Assembly: GCA_020284085.1 (NCBI GenBank)
Contig: JACEVL010000081.1
Coordinates: forward strand, 1,323,501-1,387,500
Source of the DNA: Aporrectodea caliginosa
Taxonomy: Eukaryota > Annelida > Clitellata > Crassiclitellata > Lumbricidae
DNA: 64,000 bases
Direction: 5' to 3'
In this document: positions 54,353 to 64,000 of the stretch, piece by piece
How the letters are laid out: each line of letters starts with the position of its first letter
Position numbering within the stretch: the stretch's first letter is position 1
Made by a program: the position numbers and the translations under genes
The notes under the pieces: model-generated
What the model was told of the DNA's origin: nothing
Database searches by the model: none
What the model saw: only the letters and a program-made list of their open reading frames with translations

Positions 54353-54547
54353 AATTCAAAGAGAAATTATCTTCGACTCATAATAGTGCATCGGAATATG
54401 GCTTTGGAATCGGAGTTGGAATTGACAGTGGAATCGGCTTTGGAATCGGATTTCTCGTTGCTATCCTTTTTGCGACCATTTCCTTTGCCATCTTGGTCAA
54501 ACTCAGATACCTAGAGTTACATCGAAGGCCAGCTAATAAGCCTCTCG
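54353..54547 (+). CDS. Ig-superfamily gene, transmembrane exon
   Basis: Acceptor TTTATGTTTTAG and donor G|GTAAGA bound a 195-base, phase 1-1 exon. It encodes a stalk (EFKEKLSSTHNSASEY), a Gly-Phe/Ile run (YGFGIGVGIDSGIGFGIG) and a membrane helix (FLVAILFATISFAILV) with a following basic stop-transfer segment (KLRYLELHRRPANK). The repeated GFGIG motif gives a GxxxG-like face that could promote pairing of helices in the membrane. Not in a frame scan because no ATG lies in it. Confidence 0.7.
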
Positions 54548-55227
54548 GTAAGAGACCTACAGGGTATCAAACAAATAAATATTAATATTAATACAAAAAT
54601 AATAATACAAGTGTGATACATAATGATAATAGTGACAATTTATATGGCGCCGTAACACAGCCATGCCGTTACATAGTCGCCGACTATTGCATTAACCGTC
54701 TTACGATGACCTACAGCATCAAGATCAGCTAAATATGCAGCTGTATGGTTAGTATTGTATTAGGTCTAAGGTTCTGAATAATCTGAATTTCATTAGTCAT
54801 ATTCTAATCATAGTAATAAAAACTTTACAATATGTTTTGATATATAATACGTGCAGAATGCACCTACAGAATCATATACATATAATTATCTCAGAAGCGC
54901 CTCAAAATGTAATCAGAGTACCATCACAGGTTTAAGCTTACCTCAGGGATTTGTGCTAAATAAGAAATGTACAGTGCTTTGTGACATTTAACATCGTGTA
55001 GGCTATCGTAGATGTTGCCACTGACATAATTTTTCAATGAGTAATACTATAGGCCTATAGATACCATTAGGCTAATAATAATAATAATAATGTTGTAGCT
55101 AAGGTTTAACTACTTAGTCTATGGTTATTGCCATAACACGGTTTTCAGTGCGATCGTGGGAATCAGGAAGCAAACAAGAATTATGCAGACGTGCATATTT
55201 GTTATTGATAAGGGTCTAGTGTTTTAG

Positions 55228-55514
55228 CCTCACAGTCTGGAGGAGTGTGTGAATCGAGAGGTCAGATGTCAAATAATTCCCGTCAGAGAAGAAACATTGT
55301 TTCTAGATTTCGGCTGCATCTGCGCCCCCCCACCTCAGCTATGATGAGAACATTGCAATGGCACCGTCGGTGGGAAGATGAGACGACGAGACGAAGAACT
55401 GGCCACCCGCCATCATATGCCGAGGCTGAGAAAATGAAATCGTTTACATCATTTTCATACCCATGTTGCATCTCAGATCAGCTTACGGGACTGCTCTTCT
55501 TCTTCTACATGTAG
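55228..55514 (+). CDS. Ig-superfamily gene, candidate cytoplasmic exon
   Basis: After acceptor GTCTAGTGTTTTAG the phase-1 frame reads ASQSGGVCESRGQMSNNSRQ, then a strongly basic stretch (TTRRRTG) and HPPSYAEAEKMK. A PPSY motif is a WW-domain ligand that often occurs in cytoplasmic tails of membrane proteins. The frame then runs to a stop at 55512-55514 through a hydrophobic end (LLFFFYM) that looks unlike a tail, so the real exon may end earlier; no convincing donor was found. Moderately supported by phase and motif only. Confidence 0.45.
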
Positions 55515-56490
55515 TTCCTCAATTCTTCGGCCGTCGTTGGCATACGTTCATAAAAACATGCAACTTAGTAAGATTTTCTTCCGTAATAATTTGCACAAAT
55601 CCGGACAGATCTGAAAGCTATTCTACATTTTATTATAGGTTGGAGAACAGGAGTCAGTCTGGGAGAAGATAGAGACGTGAAAGAATATGAGGCATTTCAA
55701 CTAATACAGAAAGCCAAGAACAAGTTCAACTCTTAAGTCTACGTTGTAGACCCTAACACATGCGATATTTAGAGTGCAGATAGAAATATCACTAGAGTGA
55801 TACCAAAGGTTAATTCATTGCTCTGACATGGGTATTTCTACCCAAATTTTCACATGTAACTTGCTGTGAAACAGTGATCAGTTGCCTAAAATTAATGTTT
55901 GACAGTGATATAATGCTCCAAATTGGCACGGCGGCGTCTTTTTGTGAACGCAAAATTTTACATTCAAAGATTATTTTCTATATAAATTGTATGTTTTATG
56001 TAAAATCTGTAATAACCAACTATGCAAAATGAATGTTCTTATAATTATGGAATAACCTGAATATTGTTTAATTTGTCATCTGCATAGCGACCATCGTTCT
56101 GTTAGTGACTCATATTAGGTTCTTATGTAATTATTATTAATTAGCAACTGCCAAACGTTAATTACAAAGACATCAACCGAAGCCGCGCTCAGTTCAATGT
56201 CCAGAAGGTCAGTCCACTGAGACAGACAAAGCCTGTGGTGGATAAGTTTAGACCTATTTTTGTATTTCCCGTTACATGTCCAAGTGGAACCCGCTTGGAA
56301 AAAAACCTATTCCTATAATGGGGTCCTATTAGGCCTATAGGGCCTTCGTGGGTCATATCAAACCATCAAAGGCAGATTTAAGAACTCTTTCCAGTGATTT
56401 TATAGGCACTATGGGTAATTATTTACATGAGCTTCCAGTTCAGCCAAGGATTTGTGTCAAACTGGGACTGGAAGTTTAAATAGAAACATG
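55515..56490. other. Likely 3' flank of the Ig gene, no further exon seen
   Basis: AATAAA-type signals were not placed. Nothing coding is supported. Confidence 0.35.
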
Positions 56491-57640
56491 AACTATGATC
56501 GCTAGATGTCGTGAAATCCTCGAAAATGCCATGCCCTCCATAGACACCTTTAATACGTTTTCGAATGATCTCATAAATCACGTTCAATTTAAGAGCTGTA
56601 ATAATTATGCCAAAACTAATCTTTGTCGGCGGCAACGGCCTATTCACGTTCAATATTTAGCTAAGAGCTGTAATAAAAGATTATGGCAAAATAATTTCTG
56701 TCGACGACAACGGACTTTATTGTCATAAGCTATCGTTAAACTCTGGATCCATCCATCCAATCGTTATCTCTATAAGACTTAGTCATAGATTGAATGCAAA
56801 GACATTGCTGCGCCTAAAATGGAAGCCACCAATGTCCATATGGACATAGATGAGCCTATTAATAGCTGGTAATTTACAGAAACTGGACGTAGTTCTCGAC
56901 TTAGTCAGAAGCCCATACAGCGCTATTTCGAAGCGGGAACTAGAAAACGTATCCAGTAACTTTCGAACCAGTTGGAGATTGAGCAAAGACGAGTAACCTC
57001 TTTTCACACTATCCCACGACCGTGCGTGCATTCGTTAGATTGCGTCACACACGCGACATAACCACTCCTACACGCGACATAACCACTCCTATTTCATATA
57101 ATATCAATATCAATAAACACTGAAAACACTTAGATTAAATAAAGAAATCTAAATAATTTAAAAAAATTTAATGAAAAATTTAAATTAGCTAAATTATTTT
57201 TTAATAGCTGAAAAAGGTCCCGGAACGGCGTTCCGGACCGTTCCGGCTGAAAAAAGCACTGCTCCTACATGGGTTAACGGAGCTTCTTATTAATTTTTTC
57301 CAACTTCCAATATAAATTTTATGGCACCGAAATGGGTTTCTGACAACGTAGAATGAACCAGTATGGTGGTGAATGGATCTGGCGATTTTGGATTGGAGTT
57401 TAACGACAGCTTATGACAACATAGGCCGTTGCCGTCGACAAAGATTAGTTTGGCATATTACAGATCTTAACGCACTTGTCTTATTAATAGGTCTATCGAA
57501 GTCGTTTTAAAGGTGTCTAAGGACAGCATTAAATTGTCTAGCGTATAATCCCTTCGACCAACCTTCTGAGTCCTTGACATCGCCCCTAACTTACCTCGCA
57601 AGATTCATAGCTGAAAGAAAGGGTTAAACAACGAGATGAA
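56491..57640. repeat. Inverted repeat pair, repeat Y copy and a small palindrome
   Basis: 56500-56740 (AAACTAATCTTTGTCGGCGG, CAACGGCCTATTCA) recurs inverted at 57400-57545. A perfect palindrome CCGGAACGGCGTTCCGG lies near 57221. ACACGCGACATAACCACTCC is tandemly doubled at 57048-57089. Repeat Y occupies 57270-57400. No gene is seen. Confidence 0.5.
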
Positions 57641-57691
57641 TGGAGACAGGTGTCACGACAATTCGTCTACACACTTTTCGTCTACGACATT

Positions 57692-58840
57692 CGATCCCCT
57701 CTTATAGTTATTACTATAATAGAGTGTGTCCTGATCTGAACACGTGTTACCTTTAATGTCTTTATCAATCGTGATTGGTTGAATGTGTGTCATATTTTAC
57801 AGTTCAACCAATAAAATCAAGTCAACTCAGCTAGTTTGAATATTAATTATAATTTAAATGAATATGTCAAATATTGCAATATGGTCTCGTTTAATCTAGT
57901 CTAGGGGTAATTAACTGAAATTACTAAATGTTCTAACTTAACCTTACTTAGACCGGCGTGATGTATCTAGTCTTAAGTATTATGGGGAATCTAAAATACC
58001 TCCCACGTAGATATTTGAAGCAACTTCTAGGCACTTCGAAATGTCTCCACCATGGATATGCGCAGTCTTCACTATTGGATGAAGGCGATGGCGTCGGTTG
58101 ACCAGGTGAGCTGATCCATTCTCTTTGTAATTAATTTGATGTAGCTCCACATATTCTCAAGAAAGCGTAGGAGTTATGAAGAATAAAGACAGTACTTTAA
58201 AGCTTCAATGTTAACTCCACAACGTACAGTTAATCCACCGTTCAGTTCAAATAAGTTCCGACGACGAACTCAAACAACGTTCGAAGATTTGAATTCCTGC
58301 GTGTATCGAGAGTTGCGAGACGACGTTTGATTCCGCTCGAATTAAAGATTCCTCAAACTGAATCTATTGCTACCACACCGTTCCTATACTATCCGAGTAT
58401 AGTTCAAGTCGTAATCGTATCGACTTACGACTGTTTTAACTTCACAACGCTCTATTGCTTTATCGTCGCAACTAGAAGCGTTTACACAACGACCATTCTC
58501 ATCAGCGACGGATGAAGAAGTTCGTAACGGTTCTTTTACACCTCACCTGTAGCTTCAGTGCGCATGCGCGGTTAGGCAACCGTGACTCCTTTTGAATTCA
58601 GCCAATGGCATGATCACAACTCCGTAGTGTATCCATGACGTTCAAATTATTAACCCCATTAATTAAATAAAATCTCTGAACTGCCAGTCAATCTACGCCG
58701 ATCAATTAATAATGTCTAATACAACAAATGCTACTGTAACAGTTAATTGATATCTGTATATTCTTATCTAATATCTACATAGGCTTATACATGTAATAGA
58801 TGGGAATGTTTGTATTAATATCAAGGGAATCGTTACAACA
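57692..58840 (-). repeat. 3' LTR of the gag-pro retrotransposon
   Basis: It is about 1.15 kb and nearly identical to 62217-63374 (single-base indels near 57700-57735; G/A at 58329). The right edge is TGTTGTAACG on the minus strand. The left edge lacks about the last five bases (TGTAA on the plus strand), so it is slightly truncated. Confidence 0.85.
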
Positions 58841-59485
58841 GACCCCTCAACAAGTAGAATTTACTATAAATTCTCTATTCTATGACCTTGTTACATTAAA
58901 CAAACTTCTCATCTATTCCTATGTTCAACGTAAAACTAACATTAAAACTATAGCTATCGCTATAATAACTCTTACAACACTTAATTACTCCCAGAGATAG
59001 ATATTCTCTGATAATCACCATTTATCTTACCTATACTCTAATTTACCTATCATCTATTTACATCTGATTCTGACACACTAACTACTCCTGTCCTCTGCTT
59101 AGATAGTCTGTCGTGGTCAGTTGCTTTACTGAACTATTTGTCATATGACTACCAGTTAAATTTCTGATTCCACTAAACCATCGCAAGGCACTCTCTTTCT
59201 TCAACCGAATACCTTCTCTCTCTCTCATTCTCGTTGAACTTCTTATAATAATCTATATCTCCTAAGAAATTCCTTAAATGTACTAAAATTACTTTTCGTG
59301 TAGATCACTCAACTCTACAATGACTAGTCTTATGCTCAACTAATCATTAACATAAACTCTTCGAACAAACTAACATTACACAGTTCAATTCACACTATGT
59401 ATATTACTTAACATTATAACTTCACTTTATAATTTTTGCATAACTACAGCAATTATCTTAACGCCTTAATATCTATAGTACTTAG
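58841..59485 (-). other. Non-coding 3' region of the LTR element
   Basis: About 645 bp of AT-rich DNA with no pol remnants lie between the end of the coding frame and the 3' LTR. The minus strand directly before the LTR is TTGTTGAGGGGTC, a candidate polypurine tract. Confidence 0.6.
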
Positions 59486-61816
59486 CTATCGCTCCCAATG
59501 TGGTGTCCTCCACCACTGCTCATCCCTATGACATCTTGGAACTCCTTTCCATCTGTTAAATCCACTGGACCTCCTCCAATCAAAATTCCTAAAATTTCCT
59601 TCCTCACTTTTCTCTCTACACAAGCGACCATTACTATCGGCGTAATTATCATCCTCACGCCTTCTCCAAAATCCATCAGAAGATCTCTCCGAACTTCTTT
59701 GGTTTTCCCTTCTAAATGGTCTTCTCGGTTGCGGATTATCCATTCGGAACGCACGAGCTTCAACGTTTTCTCTACCAAATGATTTACCCTGTTGCGCGTT
59801 ATCCTTCCAGAACGCATAGGATTCATCATTCCCTCTTGATTTCCAATCATTCTTATTCTTACCTCTAACTCTCGCTTCAACTGGCTCCGCCCTATCTACA
59901 CCACTATTTCTTTGCTCTGGCTTTTGCCACTTCCACCTGTTCGCTTTATATCTCACATCTTTATCGAACTTATCTTTTATCTGATAATTCGCGCCATTCC
60001 TTGTATCAGGATTTCTCAACTTCTTCTCAAATCTCTTCCTTTCTCCTAAGTATTCCTGTTCCACACTTTTCGTGGACACCTCTTTTATAGGCCTTTCTAT
60101 TTTTTCTCTTTCGCCCTGTGACTTAGAGTTGTGTTTAGGTTCTTTGACCTCTACAGCAATCTCCTTCATAGCCATGTTGCTATTTCTTACCAGCTGGGGA
60201 ATTTCTTCTCGACCCACCGCTTTAATACCAATATCAATATTTACATCAGTATTCGTTCCCACATCAACTGTGCTTACCACTGACTTATTCTTGACACGAG
60301 CTTTCTTGTATAAGTTCGGTCCCACAATCAAATCTTCGACTAGATTTTCAACTACCAGGGCTTCAGCTTTACCCGTAAATTCTTCTCCTTGGATATCTAT
60401 CCATGCCATAGGATATTTCTTTTTAATACCATTTGCAAAAACACAAGTCACCTTACGTCCTGTGTAAGGTCTAGGTTTTTCTAACCCTTTCCTTACAGCA
60501 ACACACGACGAACCCGTATCATATAGACATCTCACTGTTTGTCCATTAACTAAAACGGTACTCATGTTTTCCTTTTCAGCTAGAGTTTTGCCATCGTTAC
60601 TTTTAGCGCTGTTATGTTTGTAACATGCTATGTGTACTGTTGGTCTCGCTTCATCACCTTTCATTTCCTCTACACATTGCATCGTAGCCACTGTGTGAGT
60701 CTTATTTGTTTGTCTCGCTTTATCGCATTTATTCGCGTAATGCAGCCACGAACCGCAGTTGTAACATCCCCGCTTCTTATTATCGACGTTGTCACTCACT
60801 GCCTTACGTTCTCTGAAATCCCAATCATTCTTAAACTGACCTCCATGATCTCTGGATTTATTCTTGTTAGGATTCCCATTAGGCTTTTCACTTTCCTTTC
60901 GTCCAGACTCTCTCATGTGATCTCTAAGATCTTTATCCCGCTTCTTAAAAGTGTGGATCCACTTCTTCTCTCTGCTTTCTTTTGCTTCAACATAGTTTTG
61001 AGCCTGCACTAGCGTATCTGCTAAACTCATTTTTCCTTTTTCCTTAAGAAAACATCTCATGTCATCATCACAGGTGACAAAGAACTGGTCTTTCAAAATC
61101 AAGGATTCCAAACCTTCATAATCATCCTTGAATCCTGCCATTGACAACCACTGTCTTAAGTACCTCTGTACCCGCTGCATGAATTGTTCCACAGTCTCAT
61201 CATCCTGCCTTCGAGCAGATTTGAACAGTTTGCGGTAACCTCCCTCCGTGAGCTTGAACCTTCTAAGTAATTCCTGCTTTAACTTCTCGTAATCATGTGC
61301 TTGCTCAACGTCGAGTCTCTGATAGACTTCTAGGGCTTTTCCTTCAAGCGACCTAGCAAGTGTTATTGCCCAAAACCTCTCGGGTACCTCGTAAACAACA
61401 CACGCCCGTTCAAACCTTAGCAGGTAGGCGTCGAGGCAATCCTTTTCTTCCCGAAACATTGGCATCTTCACATTCTTAGAGTGATCGCTTGTACCTGTGT
61501 GTTCTCTACCTACACCATTTTGAACGAAATCACCTCTTTCTGCCTGCTGCTTATCATGAGCCGCTCTTATCTCCAATTCTTTCAGTTTAATCTCCTTCAT
61601 ATTTTCTAGTTCCATTTGTTTCAGATTCGCTTGTCTGTCTTCGGCTCTAAGTCTATCCTCTCTTTCTAGCGCTTGCTTCTTTTCTTCAAGTGCTTGCTTC
61701 TTTTCTTCTCTCGCTATACATTCTTCTTGTTTTTCTTTAACGAAATTCCTCAGTTCCGTTCCCTCGTACCCCAACTCTGAAGCAATCTTCATCCATTTTT
61801 GGAATTCAGCTGCCAT
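59486..61816 (-). CDS. Retrotransposon Gag-protease polyprotein (Ty3/Gypsy-like), no RT
   Basis: An uninterrupted frame of 776 codons starts at the ATG on the minus strand at 61816. Residues about 30-95 form a charged coiled coil. About 115-290 match the retrotransposon Gag capsid fold (VYEVPERFWAITLARSLEG, LKQELLRRFKLTEGGYRKLF, ETVEQFMQRVQRYL). A CCHC zinc knuckle lies at about 351-364 (CYNCGSWLHYANKC), and a retropepsin active site at about 432-436 (YDTGS) is followed by LIVGPNL near 500. The remaining about 250 residues are Arg/Asn/Lys-rich, with a likely RNA-binding tail. No reverse transcriptase, RNase H or integrase follows. Intact coding plus matching LTRs argue for recent activity. 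It should make particle protein but need a partner for reverse transcription. Confidence 0.85.
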   Translation of the reverse strand: MAAEFQKWMKIASELGYEGTELRNFVKEKQEECIAREEKKQALEEKKQALEREDRLRAEDRQANLKQMELENMKEIKLKELEIRAAHDKQQAERGDFVQNGVGREHTGTSDHSKNVKMPMFREEKDCLDAYLLRFERACVVYEVPERFWAITLARSLEGKALEVYQRLDVEQAHDYEKLKQELLRRFKLTEGGYRKLFKSARRQDDETVEQFMQRVQRYLRQWLSMAGFKDDYEGLESLILKDQFFVTCDDDMRCFLKEKGKMSLADTLVQAQNYVEAKESREKKWIHTFKKRDKDLRDHMRESGRKESEKPNGNPNKNKSRDHGGQFKNDWDFRERKAVSDNVDNKKRGCYNCGSWLHYANKCDKARQTNKTHTVATMQCVEEMKGDEARPTVHIACYKHNSAKSNDGKTLAEKENMSTVLVNGQTVRCLYDTGSSCVAVRKGLEKPRPYTGRKVTCVFANGIKKKYPMAWIDIQGEEFTGKAEALVVENLVEDLIVGPNLYKKARVKNKSVVSTVDVGTNTDVNIDIGIKAVGREEIPQLVRNSNMAMKEIAVEVKEPKHNSKSQGEREKIERPIKEVSTKSVEQEYLGERKRFEKKLRNPDTRNGANYQIKDKFDKDVRYKANRWKWQKPEQRNSGVDRAEPVEARVRGKNKNDWKSRGNDESYAFWKDNAQQGKSFGRENVEARAFRMDNPQPRRPFRRENQRSSERSSDGFWRRREDDNYADSNGRLCREKSEEGNFRNFDWRRSSGFNRWKGVPRCHRDEQWWRTPHWER

Positions 61817-62216
61817 TTCAATGGCTATTAATTATAGGCGAACGCGCTATAAAAATTCGGTAGACACTGTTTAAACTTTCGTGAACTACCTTGACCTGAC
61901 CTCTTTCACACCAATAATAGTCAGTCTTACAAGTACTACTTATAACCTGACCTTACGATAACCAATAAGCGTCAGCGTTTCAACTTGCAGCTACGTCACT
62001 TTTAACCTGACCTTACGATAACCAATAAGCGTCAGCGTTTCGACTTGCAGCTACGTCACGCATACAATTAATACGTTAGTCAATTTCCAATCGCACCAGA
62101 ATCAGTAATATCTATTACTAACGCTACTGTGGAGCTAATCACACTAATCCGTGGCTTATATCCCCTAATTAATTATCTAAATTAATTGTTCTAATCTCGA
62201 ACGTGGCACCCAGATT
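61817..62216 (-). promoter_or_regulatory. Leader with candidate primer-binding site
   Basis: On the minus strand, four bases after the LTR, TGGGTGCCACGTTCGAGA (62195-62212 on the plus strand) has the TGG start of a tRNA primer-binding site. A CAGCTACGTCAC-containing block of about 60 bp is tandemly repeated at 61945-62060, which may be a packaging or leader repeat. Confidence 0.5.
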
Positions 62217-63374
62217 TGTAACGATCCCCTACTTATAGTTATTAAACTATAATAGAGTGTGTCCTGATCGTGAACACGTGTTACCTTTAATGTCTTTATC
62301 AATCGTGATTGGTTGAATGTGTGTCATATTTTACAGTTCAACCAATAAAATCAAGTCAACTCAGCTAGTTTGAATATTAATTATAATTTAAATGAATATG
62401 TCAAATATTGCAATATGGTCTCGTTTAATCTAGTCTAGGGGTAATTAACTGAAATTACTAAATGTTCTAACTTAACCTTACTTAGACCGGCGTGATGTAT
62501 CTAGTCTTAAGTATTATGGGGAATCTAAAATACCTCCCACGTAGATATTTGAAGCAACTTCTAGGCACTTCGAAATGTCTCCACCATGGATATGCGCAGT
62601 CTTCACTATTGGATGAAGGCGATGGCGTCGGTTGACCAGGTGAGCTGATCCATTCTCTTTGTAATTAATTTGATGTAGCTCCACATATTCTCAAGAAAGC
62701 GTAGGAGTTATGAAGAATAAAGACAGTACTTTAAAGCTTCAATGTTAACTCCACAACGTACAGTTAATCCACCGTTCAGTTCAAATAAGTTCCGACGACG
62801 AACTCAAACAACGTTCGAAGATTTGAATTCCTGCGTGTATCGAGAGTTGCGAGACGACGTTTAATTCCGCTCGAATTAAAGATTCCTCAAACTGAATCTA
62901 TTGCTACCACACCGTTCCTATACTATCCGAGTATAGTTCAAGTCGTAATCGTATCGACTTACGACTGTTTTAACTTCACAACGCTCTATTGCTTTATCGT
63001 CGCAACTAGAAGCGTTTACACAACGACCATTCTCATCAGCGACGGATGAAGAAGTTCGTAACGGTTCTTTTACACCTCACCTGTAGCTTCAGTGCGCATG
63101 CGCGGTTAGGCAACCGTGACTCCTTTTGAATTCAGCCAATGGCATGATCACAACTCCGTAGTGTATCCATGACGTTCAAATTATTAACCCCATTAATTAA
63201 ATAAAATCTCTGAACTGCCAGTCAATCTACGCCGATCAATTAATAATGTCTAATACAACAAATGCTACTGTAACAGTTAATTGATATCTGTATATTCTTA
63301 TCTAATATCTACATAGGCTTATACATGTAATAGATGGGAATGTTTGTATTAATATCAAGGGAATCGTTACAACA
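62217..63374 (-). repeat. 5' LTR of the gag-pro retrotransposon
   Basis: 1158 bp, with TGTTGT at one tip and ATTCGA...GATCGTTACA at the other on the minus strand (TG...CA ends). Its promoter should drive the gag-pro frame leftward. Confidence 0.85.
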
Positions 63375-63792
63375 CTTCGTCCACAGACATTTCGCCGACA
63401 CACATTTCGGTACGAAGTTATTTGATAATTATTGTCACTTTACAATGGAAGCTGGATCGATGAAGAAACTGTTTACCTAAATGGAAGTGGGTTTGATGAA
63501 AACATTCCTGTGCTGAAATAGAAGCTGGATTGATAGAAATAATTTTTCCCGTAAATAAAAACTGAATGCCAAGCCGGATGAAACTAAGTTTTCCATTCAA
63601 TAGAAGTTGGATTGATGAAAATAGTCGTTTCAGAAATTAGAAGCTGTATTACTGAGAATATTTAGCACGTTTTAGCGAAACTGTAAGAAAGCAGACTCTG
63701 TTGATTGGCCCTGATGGATACAGACGCACTCCTAGACGAAATGTCTGTAGACGAAGTGTCTGTAGACGAGTTGTCGCGGAACCATGGAGACA

Positions 63793-64000
63793 ATGGACGC
63801 ACGAACCTGACAAAAGACAGAAAACAGAAAGAAAAGATTTGTTATGGTAATTAATTAAGCGCCTTTCCGTGTAATCTGCGTTAACCATAGTGATGGATGG
63901 ATGGATGGATGGATGGATCGATGGTGGATGGATGAATGGATTGATGGATGGATGGATTGATGGATGGATAGATTGATGGATGGATGGATGGATGGATGGA
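63793..64000 (+). repeat. (GGAT)n microsatellite at window end
   Basis: From 63891 to the edge the DNA is GGAT/TGGA tetramers with a few interruptions (GATCGATGG, GATTGATGG). 63793-63890 holds no gene. The tract is cut by the window edge. Confidence 0.85.

Larger units (their letters stand above)
57649..63783. mobile_element. Foldback element FB-4, interrupted by an LTR retrotransposon
   Basis: The left tip GGTGTCACGACAATTCGTCT (57649) and right tip GAGTTGTCGCGGAACC (63783) are flanked by a perfect 9-bp ATGGAGACA (57640-57648, 63784-63792). Only about 43 bp lie left of the LTR element; the rest (63375-63783), with GGAAGCTGGAT units and CGAAATGTCTGTAGA arms, is on the right. Removing the LTR element leaves a foldback of about 450 bp, close to FB-3. 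Confidence 0.8.

Noticed and set aside
59498..61012. Plus-strand frames of 94-132 codons inside the LTR element
   Set aside because: They are antisense to the intact gag-pro frame and have hydrophobic composition produced by complementing its Lys/Arg/Glu codons.

Overview
This window is nuclear DNA from an animal, most likely an invertebrate. The signs are C2H2 zinc-finger arrays, a split immunoglobulin-type membrane gene with phase-1 introns, APE-RT LINEs, tRNA-derived SINEs, and piggyBac, hAT and foldback-type DNA transposons. The species cannot be fixed from sequence alone. Host coding sequence is a small share of the window; most of it is nested transposable elements.

Host genes. (1) A four-member family of C2H2 zinc-finger genes: ZNF-1 at 2864-4078 (+), ZNF-2 at 24865-25500 (-), ZNF-3 at 32253-34292 (+, broken by two indels and a nonsense codon) and ZNF-4 at 46869-47999 (+). 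All four end in the same C-terminal cassette with an atypical terminal finger. The flanks show local segmental duplication: the 3' side of ZNF-1 matches ZNF-3, and its 5' side matches ZNF-4. (2) A broken gene fragment on the minus strand at 48001-49166, tentatively the C-terminal part of a Mab-21-type protein, whose stop codon lies one base from the ZNF-4 stop. (3) A five-exon Ig-superfamily membrane gene at 51006-about 55514 (+): signal-peptide exon with a GC donor, a decayed Ig exon, an intact Ig exon, a transmembrane exon and a candidate cytoplasmic exon.

Mobile DNA, left to right: SINE-A copies (1, 5.1 and 14.5 kb), LINE fragments, TTAA-flanked piggyBac-type MITEs (8.0, 9.5, 15.6, 20.6 and 23.2 kb) and piggyBac coding relics (16.0 and 19.1 kb), a decayed hAT-like element with an 8-bp target duplication (12547-14432), SINE-B copies (15-17.6 kb), and a 1.3-kb BglII-motif minisatellite inside a MITE inside another MITE (20584-23018). 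Then come foldback elements at 26.2, 27.5, 36.35 and 57.6 kb, each with 9-bp target duplications, and a near-complete LINE (37.03-41.4 kb) inserted in a dispersed repeat. Last is a 5.7-kb LTR retrotransposon (57692-63374, minus strand) with an intact Gag-protease frame and no reverse transcriptase or integrase; it is nested in the fourth foldback element.

The strongest candidates for something undescribed are (a) the foldback family, whose ends are arrays of 14-15 bp units and which has 9-bp target duplications, and (b) the LTR element carrying only gag-pro. The layered insertions give several paralogous empty sites that date and prove individual insertions.
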